Below, piece after piece: positions 9,166-17,389 of a DNA stretch of 64,000 nucleotides. Origin of the DNA: Sphingobacterium psychroaquaticum (GTDB lineage Bacteria; Bacteroidota; Bacteroidia; Sphingobacteriales; Sphingobacteriaceae); the NCBI RefSeq assembly GCF_900177625.1, contig NZ_FXAU01000005.1, forward strand, positions 248,001-312,000, written 5' to 3'. Under the pieces are notes generated by a model that made no database searches, was not told the origin of the DNA, and worked only from the letters and a program-made list of their open reading frames with translations. The first letter of the stretch is position 1. Every line of letters starts with the position of its first letter. Both the position numbers and the translations under genes were made by a program.

Positions 9166-11271
9166 TTAGGATATCTTATCCCAGGAAATCCCCGGCGTGC
9201 GCTGCATCAAGAATTGTCTTAAGAGGCTGTTTTTGTCGAGCGCGAGTTGGGGGTCTTCTTTAAATAGGGTGATAACACTATTTCGTGCTGTTGTTAAAAT
9301 GGCTTGGTCGGATGCGAGGTTTGCAATCTTCATATCAAGGACACCAGACTGTTGCGTGCCGGAGATATCCCCTGGGCCACGCAGCTGCAAGTCGACTTCT
9401 GCAATTTCAAAGCCATCGCTGGTCCGCACCATTGTTTCTAAGCGGGTGCGACCTTCCTTGCTCAGCTTATTACTAGACATCAGAATACAGTACGATTGTT
9501 CGGCTCCCCGACCGACACGTCCCCGAAGCTGGTGCAGCTGTGATAAGCCAAAACGTTCCGCATTTTCAATAATCATAACGGAGGCATTTGGGACGTTGAC
9601 CCCAACCTCAATAACAGTGGTCGCCACCATAATTTGTGTCTCACCTTTGATGAAGCGTTGCATTTCAAAATCTTTCTCTTTGACCGACATTTTACCATGT
9701 ACGATGCTAATTCGGTAGTTTGGTAGCGGGAATTCACGCTGTAGGTTTTCTAAGCCTGCTTCGAGATAAAGGAGGTCCATTTTTTCACTTTCTTTGATGA
9801 GCGGATATACGACGTATATCTGCCTGCCTTTGGCGATCTCGTCGCGCATAAATCCAAAAGCTCGAAGGCGTTGGTTTTCAAAAAAGTGAACTGTTTTTAT
9901 TGGTTTACGGCCCGCAGGAAGCTCGTCGATTACCGAAATATCAAGGTCGCCGTACATGGTCATCGCCAGTGTGCGAGGGATGGGGGTGGCGGTCATGACC
10001 AGCATATGTGGAGGGATGACATTCTTACGCCAAAGTTTAGCGCGTTGTTCTACCCCAAAACGATGTTGCTCATCGATGACAACAAAACCAATGTTCTTGA
10101 ATTTCACTTTGTCTTCGATTAATGCATGGGTACCGATAAGAATATCAAGCGTACCCTCTTCTAGTTCCTGATGGATAATACGGCGCTCTTTTGCGCCCGT
10201 GGATCCGGTCAGGAGTTTGACCCGGGCAATATCCTCGCCCAGTAGTTCACTAATGCCGGCAAAATGTTGTTGTGCCAATATCTCCGTTGGTGCCATCATG
10301 CAGGCTTGGTAGCCATTATCGATTGCGAGGAGCATGGCCATTAAGGCAACCACCGTTTTTCCAGACCCCACATCACCTTGAACCAGCCGGTTCATCTGTG
10401 CCCCCGTATTGGTGTCTAGTCGGATTTCTTTAATAACCCTTTTTTGTGCGTTGGTGAGCGGGAACGGTAGGCGCTCGTTGAAAAAAAGGTTGAATTTGTT
10501 GCCTACTTTGTCAAAACGATGCCCTTTATACTTGCTGGTATTTAATTGTTTGTTGTGCAGTAAGCGCAGCTGTATGAAAAATAGTTCTTCAAATTTTAAG
10601 CGTTGTATAGCCGCGTTGAGTTCATGTACATCCTGTGGGAAATGAATGGATAACATCGCTTTTTGGTAGCTTACAAGCTTATGTTGTGCTATGATATACA
10701 GGGGTAATGTTTCTTGTAACTGTTGGTATACGGCTTCCAGTGCGGTCTGTTGGAGGCGTTGTATTCCCTTACTTTCCAAACTAAATTTCTTCAATTTTTC
10801 TGTTGAAGAATAGACGGGTTGCATCGTTTGGTTGCCAATCTTTTTCTCTTGTGCCTGAAAGAGTTCCATTTCAGGGTGAGTGATCGAAAGTTGCCCATTA
10901 AAGACAGTAGGCTTACCATATGCAATATATGCAGCTCCTTCTTTCAAGCTCTTTTTCAACCAAGAAGCACCTTGGAACCAAACTAACTCCATACTGCCGG
11001 TATCATCTTTGAACTGCGCTACTAGGCGTTTGCCTCGTCTTTCACCAACCTCTTGGATATGCGTCAAACGGCCAATGACCTGTGCACCGACCATGTCGGC
11101 ATGGAGATCTTTGATTTTATGAAACTTAGTGCGATCAATATACCGGAACGGATAGTATTGCAGGAGGTCTCCAATAGTGAAAATTTGCAACTCTTTTTTG
11201 AGTACATCGGCCTTTTGTGGGCCTACCCCTTTGAGGTATTCGATTGGAGTTATTGTCGTGAGATTAGCCAT
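9166..11271 (-). CDS. recG: ATP-dependent DNA helicase RecG
   Basis: RecG remodels stalled replication forks and branch-migrates Holliday junctions. The 701-residue protein has an N-terminal wedge/OB domain (about 50-180), Walker A GDVGSGKT near residue 300, the DEAH-type box DEQHRFG near 398, motif III MTATPIPRT, and a C-terminal helicase lobe with QLHQLRGRVGRG and the RecG-specific DLQLRGPGDISGTQQSG. Length and motif order match the family. It lies just downstream of a small lipoprotein gene on the same strand, with 38 bases between them. Confidence 0.97.
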   Translation of the reverse strand: MANLTTITPIEYLKGVGPQKADVLKKELQIFTIGDLLQYYPFRYIDRTKFHKIKDLHADMVGAQVIGRLTHIQEVGERRGKRLVAQFKDDTGSMELVWFQGASWLKKSLKEGAAYIAYGKPTVFNGQLSITHPEMELFQAQEKKIGNQTMQPVYSSTEKLKKFSLESKGIQRLQQTALEAVYQQLQETLPLYIIAQHKLVSYQKAMLSIHFPQDVHELNAAIQRLKFEELFFIQLRLLHNKQLNTSKYKGHRFDKVGNKFNLFFNERLPFPLTNAQKRVIKEIRLDTNTGAQMNRLVQGDVGSGKTVVALMAMLLAIDNGYQACMMAPTEILAQQHFAGISELLGEDIARVKLLTGSTGAKERRIIHQELEEGTLDILIGTHALIEDKVKFKNIGFVVIDEQHRFGVEQRAKLWRKNVIPPHMLVMTATPIPRTLAMTMYGDLDISVIDELPAGRKPIKTVHFFENQRLRAFGFMRDEIAKGRQIYVVYPLIKESEKMDLLYLEAGLENLQREFPLPNYRISIVHGKMSVKEKDFEMQRFIKGETQIMVATTVIEVGVNVPNASVMIIENAERFGLSQLHQLRGRVGRGAEQSYCILMSSNKLSKEGRTRLETMVRTSDGFEIAEVDLQLRGPGDISGTQQSGVLDMKIANLASDQAILTTARNSVITLFKEDPQLALDKNSLLRQFLMQRTPGISWDKIS

Positions 11272-11309
11272 TCCTAAGAACGGCTAATCTACGAAAATTT
11301 GCCTAAAAT

Positions 11310-12008
11310 TTATAGTTTTGCCATCTCTATAACCGGCTTGCCATCGACGCATTGTATCGATTTTATACTGCTTGCACAGGGAGGGATACCGGCACAGCCC
11401 ACCTTCTCCAGTGTCATTTTTTGCTCCATAATACGGTTGTAAAGGTCTATTTTTTGTATAAACTCAACGGTTTTGATGGTCTTATGTATTGCTATTGCCT
11501 CTATGCAGCAGCCTGTTCGGATACCGTATACACTCCAGTCGTTCGCATTGGTGCAGGTCACGTCGTTATAGAACGCTTTAATCTCCGCAAGTCGTGTCGA
11601 TAACTCCGAACGAGCTTCCTCCAGGGTGAGGTTCTGTGCAAAGATCAATGTTGGTTTGCCATTCTGGCACTGCTTTCTTACCGGAGGGTTCGGTGGTGCG
11701 AAAATATCATTTAGAATCCCTTCTCGACCGGCCGCCTTTCCAGCTTGTGTTTGAAGATATTCATACTCCTGCATTAATTTGCCATATTGTCCTTTGATCG
11801 AAGGGTGCAATAAAAGATAGTTATGACCGATTTGAACGGTTTCAAAATCATTTATTTCTGTACAATGAACGGACTGTGTCAATGCAACAATTTCCTTATA
11901 TTTCTCGGAAGCAAGTTTAGACCAATGTTCGTACGATTTCTCTTCTTTGCTGCAACCGAGCAAAAAAAGAAAAAGGAGGTAAGGTAAAATTCTTTTCATT
12001 TTTAACAT
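11310..12008 (-). CDS. uncharacterised lipoprotein
   Basis: The 232-residue protein begins with a lipoprotein signal peptide ending in the lipobox LLGC at about residues 16-19, followed by SKEEKSYEH. I do not recognise the family. The mature part is mostly helical and has a repeated pattern of a Cys followed a few residues later by GKP and a hydrophobic strand (CQNGKPTLIFA and CVDGKPVIEMA), and several other Cys residues that could form disulfides, including a CC pair. The start may be the fourth codon (MKRILPY, at 11999) instead of the first. An envelope location is likely, and the function is unknown. Confidence 0.75.
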   Translation of the reverse strand: MLKMKRILPYLLFLFLLGCSKEEKSYEHWSKLASEKYKEIVALTQSVHCTEINDFETVQIGHNYLLLHPSIKGQYGKLMQEYEYLQTQAGKAAGREGILNDIFAPPNPPVRKQCQNGKPTLIFAQNLTLEEARSELSTRLAEIKAFYNDVTCTNANDWSVYGIRTGCCIEAIAIHKTIKTVEFIQKIDLYNRIMEQKMTLEKVGCAGIPPCASSIKSIQCVDGKPVIEMAKL

Positions 12009-12084
12009 TTAGGGGTTTACGTAATTAGTTTTTAGTTACCTATCCCTAAACGAAAGAGATTTCTTTTTCGCTACAGCAGGAAAT

Positions 12085-13008
12085 TTATTGTTCCTTTTTG
12101 GAGAAGAGTCTCTGTAGTACGTTTCCATTAAAGAGCATAATCGCAATTAGCAAAAGCGCATAGGCTATATATTTTCGCGGGTCGATCTCCTCTTTAAAGT
12201 AAAAAATGGCGATGAGAAATGCGATTATAGGGTTGATATACAATAGAATCCCAGTCGTACTAGAGGATATCTTGATGAGCGCGTACATACTTAGGAAGAG
12301 GGGGATAATGGTAAAAACCACCGCTATAATAACGATTACAACCCAGAAAAGTACGCTCTGCGGGATTTCATGTCCCTGAAACAGTAATATGGGTATAATA
12401 AACAAACTACAAAGCAGCAGCTGTACTGCTAGGAGGTTCAGTTTGTCAAATCCTTGGATTACACGCTGGATAATTAAATAAAATGTGTAAAGTGCGGCAA
12501 TTGCGACGGACCAGAGGACCTGGGTCACTGACCCTGTTGCCAACAGGCATACACTGATAAATGCGATTGTTAAAGCGACCCATTTTTGCTTGGTAAGCTC
12601 TTCTTTTAAGATAAAGTAGGCCGCAAACGTAGTAATCAAAGGGCAGAGCATATAAGCAAAAGCTGCCGATTGGATACTGATATTATTGATTGCATAGATA
12701 TAGGTAAACCAGTTTCCAAAAATAAAGATCGCCGCCATAAAGGTCAGTACCATAATCTTCTTGCGCTCCTTGGGAGGCATACTCCGCAGGCGTGCGATAT
12801 CTTGACGTAACACGGGTCTTCGGAATAAGAAGATAAATGCCCATAGAATCACCAATGCCGATAAAATTCGGTAGTTCAGAATGTCATCAGCCGGCCAACC
12901 TTTGATGAGGCGAACAGGAATAGACATGAAGCCCCAGATCAAAGGCGCTAAAAAAGCCGCTAGAAAATAACTTCTGCGGCTTTCGGTTATCTCTTTTTTA
13001 TTATCCAC
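12085..13008 (-). CDS. EamA/RarD-type drug/metabolite transporter
   Basis: This is a 307-residue inner-membrane protein of the DMT superfamily with ten predicted transmembrane helices in two EamA repeats (about 12-150 and 160-300). The opening FLAAFLAPLIWGFMSIPVRL and the second-repeat ending FLIAIFYFKEE are typical. It resembles the RarD branch, but the transported substrate cannot be assigned. It ends the minus-strand cluster that starts with the 44-residue membrane protein and ridA; the gap to ridA is three bases, so cotranscription is likely. Confidence 0.85.
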   Translation of the reverse strand: MDNKKEITESRRSYFLAAFLAPLIWGFMSIPVRLIKGWPADDILNYRILSALVILWAFIFLFRRPVLRQDIARLRSMPPKERKKIMVLTFMAAIFIFGNWFTYIYAINNISIQSAAFAYMLCPLITTFAAYFILKEELTKQKWVALTIAFISVCLLATGSVTQVLWSVAIAALYTFYLIIQRVIQGFDKLNLLAVQLLLCSLFIIPILLFQGHEIPQSVLFWVVIVIIAVVFTIIPLFLSMYALIKISSSTTGILLYINPIIAFLIAIFYFKEEIDPRKYIAYALLLIAIMLFNGNVLQRLFSKKEQ

Positions 13009-13011
13009 AGC

Positions 13012-13398
13012 TTAGTCTTTCCAAGCAATTACTGAAATTTCTACATTTACATTCTTCGGTAAAGTCTTGACTGCGACGCACTCGCGTGCGGGTTGGTTTG
13101 CCGTGAAATACTGTGCATATACTTCGTTTATAGCGGCAAAGTCACCCATATCGCTAATAAAGATGGTTGCTTTTACCACATCATTAAAGCTATAACCGGC
13201 ATTGTCAAGAATGGCCTGTACATTTTTTAGGACTTGATGCGTCTCATCGACAACACCAGTTGTAATTAACTCCATGGTTTCTGGGATCAAAGGTATTTGC
13301 CCCGATACATATAGTGTATTTCCTGCTTTAATAGATTGGTTGTAAGGACCGATCGCTGCAGGAGCTTTGTCCGTATTTAATATTTGCTTCTGTGACAT
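13012..13398 (-). CDS. ridA: RidA-family enamine/imine deaminase
   Basis: RidA hydrolyses reactive 2-aminoacrylate and other enamines formed by PLP enzymes such as threonine dehydratase, protecting PLP enzymes from damage. The 128-residue protein has the full signature: APAAIGPYNQSIKAGNTLYVSGQIP at the N-terminus, and NQPARECVAVKTLPKNVNVEISVIA at the C-terminus, in which the Arg before E-C-V-A-V is the substrate carboxylate-binding Arg of active RidA members. The expected active-site Tyr (GPYNQ) and Glu are present. The gene is cytoplasmic and starts five bases after the stop of a 44-residue membrane protein. Confidence 0.95.
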   Translation of the reverse strand: MSQKQILNTDKAPAAIGPYNQSIKAGNTLYVSGQIPLIPETMELITTGVVDETHQVLKNVQAILDNAGYSFNDVVKATIFISDMGDFAAINEVYAQYFTANQPARECVAVKTLPKNVNVEISVIAWKD

Positions 13399-13403
13399 AT
13401 GTT

Positions 13404-13538
13404 TTATTTCGAAAAGAATACTTTGTAAATAATAGCCAACAAAAAGATGGTAATCGCCATGATATTCATGATGCGCATGGCTTTTCGGTTGAACTGTGAT
13501 GATTTAGAAAGTTCCGGTTTCTCTTCCTGTGGCTTCAT
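13404..13538 (-). CDS. 44-residue single-pass membrane protein
   Basis: Reading the minus strand from ATG at 13538 gives an intact 44-codon frame ending in TAA at 13404-13406. The N-terminal half is hydrophilic (MKPQEEKPELSKSSQFNRKA) and the C-terminal half is one hydrophobic helix (MRIMNIMAITIFLLAIIYKV) ending FFSK. The pattern fits a small membrane-anchored protein with a cytoplasmic N-terminus. It lies five bases upstream of ridA, probably on the same transcript. No function is inferred. It is below the size usually reported by gene finders, and the basic-then-hydrophobic layout together with the tight spacing is the evidence for it. Confidence 0.6.
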   Translation of the reverse strand: MKPQEEKPELSKSSQFNRKAMRIMNIMAITIFLLAIIYKVFFSK

Positions 13539-13587
13539 AAAGCTAATGTACGATGCTTAATCCGTATTATCAATACTTACTATCTAA

Positions 13588-14205
13588 TCAGGCTTCGATT
13601 TCTAAGCGCGTCAACTCCTCATAATTTACATCCAGCTTTTTGATTAAACGACGATACAGAATCTTGTAATAATATTTTACGATACGTACCATGAGTAGGT
13701 AAACCAATGTACTTGCAATGGTGAAAGTCACACTATAGAATAGAATTTCTCCCCAACCGTGCCGTTCTTCGATATAACTGTAAATCTTCTCTACGCAGAC
13801 AATAAACATCGAAAAAAGAATACAGTATATATTAAATTTGATATACTTGTTTACTTGTTCCCTCGTGTTAAGAATGGTCTGGAGTAGACTTTTTGTATTC
13901 TTTGTGTTTTTGATTGTCTTATAATTTCTGAAAAAGAGGAAGATAAAATAACCTACAATAACGTAGAACACTACGGTATAGATGTTATTTATGAGGTGTA
14001 AAAGAGGCTTTTCGTTTATTTCTTCTATATTGATTAAGAAACCCAATGCGATTCCAACAAAGAGCTCAATGACACTGATAATGAAGATCCATTTCACCAA
14101 CGATGAGGAGCTCTTATGAAGCATAGTACGTAATGATTCTTTATCGACTTTTGGAAAATTCTCATCCGTATTCCAGTGTTGTTTTAATAAATCTAACCCA
14201 TCCAT
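13588..14205 (-). CDS. four-helix membrane protein, possible anti-sigma partner
   Basis: The 205-residue protein has about 38 hydrophilic N-terminal residues and four predicted membrane helices (near 39-60, 75-95, 122-140, 152-172), then a basic cytoplasmic tail (YRRLIKKLDVNYEELTRLEIEA). It overlaps the 3' end of the ECF sigma factor by 13 bases. That arrangement is typical of a sigma factor and its membrane regulator, so an anti-sigma role is a reasonable inference from context. No recognisable anti-sigma zinc-binding motif (H-x3-C-x2-C) is present, so the role is not shown by sequence. The family is not recognised. Confidence 0.68.
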   Translation of the reverse strand: MDGLDLLKQHWNTDENFPKVDKESLRTMLHKSSSSLVKWIFIISVIELFVGIALGFLINIEEINEKPLLHLINNIYTVVFYVIVGYFIFLFFRNYKTIKNTKNTKSLLQTILNTREQVNKYIKFNIYCILFSMFIVCVEKIYSYIEERHGWGEILFYSVTFTIASTLVYLLMVRIVKYYYKILYRRLIKKLDVNYEELTRLEIEA

Positions 14206-14711
14206 TCTGCTGTTCCTTTCTTATTTAGTATGTTTTTCAGTTTTGTTTTGATACGGTTCATCTTAACCCGGGCGTTGACTTCCGAAATTCCTAATGTTTC
14301 GGCAATTTCCACGTAATCTTTGTCCTCTAGATACATATATACCAACGCTTTTTCGATATCGGTGAGTTGCCGCACCGCAGTATAGAGAAAACGGAGTTGT
14401 TCTTCTTGCTGTGTGTCATAATCTTCGCATCGGATATTTAAGATATGGTTGTCCCATGGAACCATTTCAATCTTTCGTTTTTTGGTGCGAAATAAAGAGA
14501 TTGCCGTGTTTAATGCAACACGGTAAGCCCAAGTGGAGAATTTCGCATCTCCCTTGAAGCTCGGATAGGCACGCCATAATTGAATCACCATCTCCTGAAA
14601 TAGATCGTTGTGAGAATCCATATCCGCGGTGTATAGCTTACATATCTTATGTAGGATATTTTGATGCTGCTCGAGGAGTGTTACAAATTCTATTTCTAGT
14701 TCTTTGTTCAT
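14193..14711 (-). CDS. ECF-subfamily RNA polymerase sigma factor
   Basis: The protein has sigma region 2 (DLFQEMVIQLWRAYPSFKGDAKFSTWAYRVALNTA) and region 4 (LTDIEKALVYMYLEDKDYVEIAETLGISEVNARVKMNRIKTKL) and no region 1 or 3, so it is an ECF-type sigma-70. I place the start at ATG 14711 (MNKELEIEF, 172 residues). A longer frame from 14816 would add 35 basic residues unlike sigma factors and would run into the divergent radA start. It is paired with the overlapping membrane protein downstream, which is a plausible regulator. Targets are unknown; the genes under its control are not obvious in this window. Confidence 0.9.
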   Translation of the reverse strand: MNKELEIEFVTLLEQHQNILHKICKLYTADMDSHNDLFQEMVIQLWRAYPSFKGDAKFSTWAYRVALNTAISLFRTKKRKIEMVPWDNHILNIRCEDYDTQQEEQLRFLYTAVRQLTDIEKALVYMYLEDKDYVEIAETLGISEVNARVKMNRIKTKLKNILNKKGTAEWMG

Positions 14712-14768
14712 ATAGGTTATAAGTCGAAGATAGGCATAAGATGTTACACTTTTTGTGCATGTTTTTAC

Positions 14769-14776
14769 TAACTTCG
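14769..14776 (+). promoter_or_regulatory. predicted -7 element of radA, leaderless arrangement
   Basis: TAACTTCG is one mismatch from TAnnTTTG and ends only four bases before the radA ATG at 14781. Transcription would therefore begin at or next to the start codon, giving a leaderless mRNA. The layout matches the glnS promoter at 27614. Confidence 0.4.
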
Positions 14777-14780
14777 TTCG

Positions 14781-16166
14781 ATGGCTAAGTCTAAATCTTC
14801 TTTTTTTTGTCAACATTGCGGATACGAATCACCGAAATGGTTGGGGCAATGCCCTTCTTGTAAACAATGGAACGCTTTCGTGGAGGAAGTGGTGGAGAAA
14901 GGGAGCTCTAAGGTTCCCGAATGGCGAAGTAGCACGACGCAGGTTGCCGGGAAGAAGGCGAATAGGGCAGCTATCATCAATGAGATTGTTTATCAGGATG
15001 AGCAAAGGTTAGCGACGCCAGATCGCGAGTTTAATCGTGTGTTAGGCGGAGGAATCGTTCCGGGGTCATTGGTGCTGATCGGTGGTGAGCCTGGTATTGG
15101 AAAGTCGACCCTGATGTTGCAATTGGCACTTGGTATCCCTAAAGTAAAAACCTTATATATTTCCGGAGAGGAAAGTGAGCAGCAGATTAAGATGCGTGCC
15201 GAACGGTTATCACAACAGTCAACAGCCAATTGTTATATTCTGACGGAGACGTCTACACAAAATATTTTTAAGCAGATAGAGGTTGTTCAGCCTGATATTG
15301 TTGTCATTGATTCCATTCAGACCTTACATTCCTCGCAGATAGAGTCTGCGCCAGGGTCTGTTTCTCAGGTGCGAGAGTGTACTGCCGAGCTATTACGCTT
15401 TGCGAAAGAAACGAGTACACCTGTCTTTATTGTGGGACATATCACGAAGGATGGTTCGATTGCCGGACCGAAAGTTTTGGAGCATATGGTCGATACGGTT
15501 TTACAATTTGAAGGCGACCGTCATCATGTATATCGGATTTTAAGGGCGGTTAAAAACAGATTTGGTTCCTCTTCGGAGTTGGGTATTTATGAGATGCAGG
15601 GAGCCGGTTTGCGTGAGGTATCCAATCCATCGGAAATTATGCTGTCGCAGCGCGAAGAACCCGTTAGTGGGGTTGCTATTGCAGCGATGCTGGAAGGGGC
15701 ACGCCCTCTCCTGATTGAGGTGCAGGCATTGGTTAGTACTTCCGCTTTTGGAAATGCACAACGTACATCGACCGGTTTTGATACCAAACGGCTGAGCATG
15801 TTGCTGGCGGTGTTGGAAAAACGATTTGGTTTTCGTTTGAGTGCACAGGATGTGTTTTTGAATATCGCAGGCGGACTTCGAGTCGAAGATCCGGCGATTG
15901 ACTTGGCGGTTGTTGCGGCGATCATTTCCTCTCAACAAGATATTCCATTGCCGCCACAAGTTACCTTTGCGGGAGAGGTGGGCCTTTCCGGTGAAATTCG
16001 TGCTGTGAATCGTATCGAACAGCGAATTGCGGAGGCGGAGAAGCTTGGGTTCGATGGAATCTTTATTTCCAAATATAACACCAAAGGGCTCGACGCGAAA
16101 AAGTTTAATATTGCTATCCGTCCGATGGCAAAGTTAGAAGATCTGTTTAGCGCCTTGTTTGGGTGA
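14781..16166 (+). CDS. radA: DNA repair protein RadA
   Basis: RadA (Sms) is a RecA-like helicase that helps branch migration and recombination intermediate processing. The 461-residue protein has the N-terminal zinc finger CQHCGYESPKWLGQCPSC (about 10-27), Walker A GGEPGIGKST (about 101-110), the RadA-specific KNRFGSSSELGIYEM near 257, and a C-terminal Lon-protease-like domain with DLAVVAAIISS and FAGEVGLSGEIR. Length and motif order match the family. It diverges from the ECF sigma gene across a gap of about 70 bases. Its predicted promoter is almost directly on the start codon. Confidence 0.97.
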   Translation: MAKSKSSFFCQHCGYESPKWLGQCPSCKQWNAFVEEVVEKGSSKVPEWRSSTTQVAGKKANRAAIINEIVYQDEQRLATPDREFNRVLGGGIVPGSLVLIGGEPGIGKSTLMLQLALGIPKVKTLYISGEESEQQIKMRAERLSQQSTANCYILTETSTQNIFKQIEVVQPDIVVIDSIQTLHSSQIESAPGSVSQVRECTAELLRFAKETSTPVFIVGHITKDGSIAGPKVLEHMVDTVLQFEGDRHHVYRILRAVKNRFGSSSELGIYEMQGAGLREVSNPSEIMLSQREEPVSGVAIAAMLEGARPLLIEVQALVSTSAFGNAQRTSTGFDTKRLSMLLAVLEKRFGFRLSAQDVFLNIAGGLRVEDPAIDLAVVAAIISSQQDIPLPPQVTFAGEVGLSGEIRAVNRIEQRIAEAEKLGFDGIFISKYNTKGLDAKKFNIAIRPMAKLEDLFSALFG

Positions 16167-16241
16167 TGAGAGTTAGAGAGGTAGGGAGAGTAAAGTTTTG
16201 AAGAAGTTAGCGGACGAAAATCTTCGTGAAAAACAAAAGTA

Positions 16242-16287
16242 GAGACACAAACCCCGAAGGGCTCAGCGTAGCTAAGTTTTGTGTCTC
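16242..16287. terminator. convergent hairpin between radA and the TlpA-like gene
   Basis: GAGACACAAA at 16242-16251 pairs perfectly with TTTGTGTCTC at 16278-16287. The 26-base loop carries its own C-rich and G-rich stretches (CCCCGAAGGG). It lies between two convergent genes and could serve both as a terminator, although the T-runs are weak. The long structured loop is unusual compared with the other terminators in this window. Confidence 0.55.
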
Positions 16288-16294
16288 CCCTTAT

Positions 16295-16969
16295 TTACGG
16301 CAACAGCTCGCGTAATTTTTTCTTGAGATCTTCACCGTGTAAATTGCGGGCAATAATAACGCCTTGACGGTCGACCAATATATTCTGTGGAATAGCGCGA
16401 ACGCCGTACAAGGTTCCTGCCGCATTCCCCCAACCCTGTAGGTCAGATACATGCTTCCAGGTCAGCTTATCATCTTGAATCCCTTTGATCCAGTCTTCTA
16501 ATTTACGGTCAAAAGAAACGCCTAAAATCTCAAAGCCTTTATCTTTAAATTCCGCGTATGTGGCTACGAGGTTTGGGTTCTCTGCACGACATGGCGGGCA
16601 CCAAGAAGCCCAAAAATCAACCAAGACATATTTCCCTTTTAGGTCCGTTAATGAAAAAGGTTCACCCTCCGGGGTAAGTTGTGTAATGGCAGGCGCTTTC
16701 TTTCCAACCGAAGCGCCTTCTAAGCGTTTCAGGTAGTAGTCGAATAACTGCCCATCTTTAGATTTGCGAACCGACTTGTCGAGCGTATTGAACAAGTCTC
16801 TCATTTCTTTATAATCCGGATAGTAACCACCTACCTTTTGGATGATTTTTAAGGTTTCGGCATCCTTTGGATTTGCTTTTACCTGTGCTATTAGTTCTTC
16901 CTTACTAATGGTTTGAGCAAAGAGGAAAAATGGAAGCGCTAAAAGGGCCGTTAGTATTATTTTTTTCAT
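16295..16969 (-). CDS. TlpA-like thioredoxin-fold oxidoreductase
   Basis: The protein has a signal peptide (residues about 1-18, ending FLFAQ) and a C-terminal TlpA/ResA-like domain with the redox motif WCPPC in YVLVDFWASWCPPCRAENP near residue 125. The cis-Pro region AIPQNILVD is near 205. It should act in the periplasm as a thiol-disulfide oxidoreductase, for example in cytochrome c maturation or general disulfide reduction. At 224 residues it is shorter than the roughly 370-residue Bacteroidota paralogues that carry an N-terminal DUF4369; here a helical segment of about 80 residues replaces that domain. Confidence 0.9.
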   Translation of the reverse strand: MKKIILTALLALPFFLFAQTISKEELIAQVKANPKDAETLKIIQKVGGYYPDYKEMRDLFNTLDKSVRKSKDGQLFDYYLKRLEGASVGKKAPAITQLTPEGEPFSLTDLKGKYVLVDFWASWCPPCRAENPNLVATYAEFKDKGFEILGVSFDRKLEDWIKGIQDDKLTWKHVSDLQGWGNAAGTLYGVRAIPQNILVDRQGVIIARNLHGEDLKKKLRELLP

Positions 16970-17389
16970 GATGTTTTCTTCGTGGGTATTTGTAATGTTT
17001 TAAAAATTTAATGCCTGTTTAAAAGATACGCTATATGGAGGTTCTCTTTATACATTTTGATCGTTGAACGCAGCTCATTCCTTTTGTATGTGTTGCGCCT
17101 TTCGAATGACCATCGGCGGATAATCAAATATAAAGATTAGAAAGGAAAGTTGTGTAGTCTATTGTTTTGGTAGATTATTTTTTTTGAATTATGACAAAAA
17201 CATTTCAATATTCCACGTCGTTATATACTCAATAAAGGCTTTGATCCTCTGTGTAATAGACGTTCACAACCGATTGCAATGTTAAATATGCATTTTTTTG
17301 CATGATTTCGCATGATTTTTTCGGTTTACACTAGTTTTATTTTTAAATTTGTTACTCACGTTGTAAACATTATTAATATTTCTTACTAA
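16970..17389. other. 420-base divergent intergenic region
   Basis: This gap separates the TlpA-like gene (minus) from nagB-lmbE (plus). No open frame with coding character was seen. It contains a tandem GCATGATTT repeat (TGCATGATTTCGCATGATTT, 17299-17318) and a -7 candidate for nagB at 17344. Nothing else was recognised. Confidence 0.6.
17344..17351 (+). promoter_or_regulatory. predicted -7 element of nagB-lmbE
   Basis: TAAATTTG matches TAnnTTTG exactly and would give a leader of about 35 bases before the ATG at 17390. The tandem GCATGATTT repeats about 26 bases upstream sit where an activator or repressor could bind. The -33 match is poor. Confidence 0.4.

Noticed and set aside
9197..9718. 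173-codon open frame antisense to recG
   Set aside because: It overlaps the well-supported RecG helicase lobe and gives a low-complexity Ser/Arg-rich product typical of a shadow frame.
14712..14816. Longer N-terminus for the ECF sigma factor
   Set aside because: The extra 35 residues are basic and unlike sigma factors, and they would overlap the divergent radA start codon at 14781.
16970..17389. Structured RNA upstream of nagB (for example a glmS-type ribozyme)
   Set aside because: No conserved ribozyme or riboswitch core was visible, only short AT repeats.
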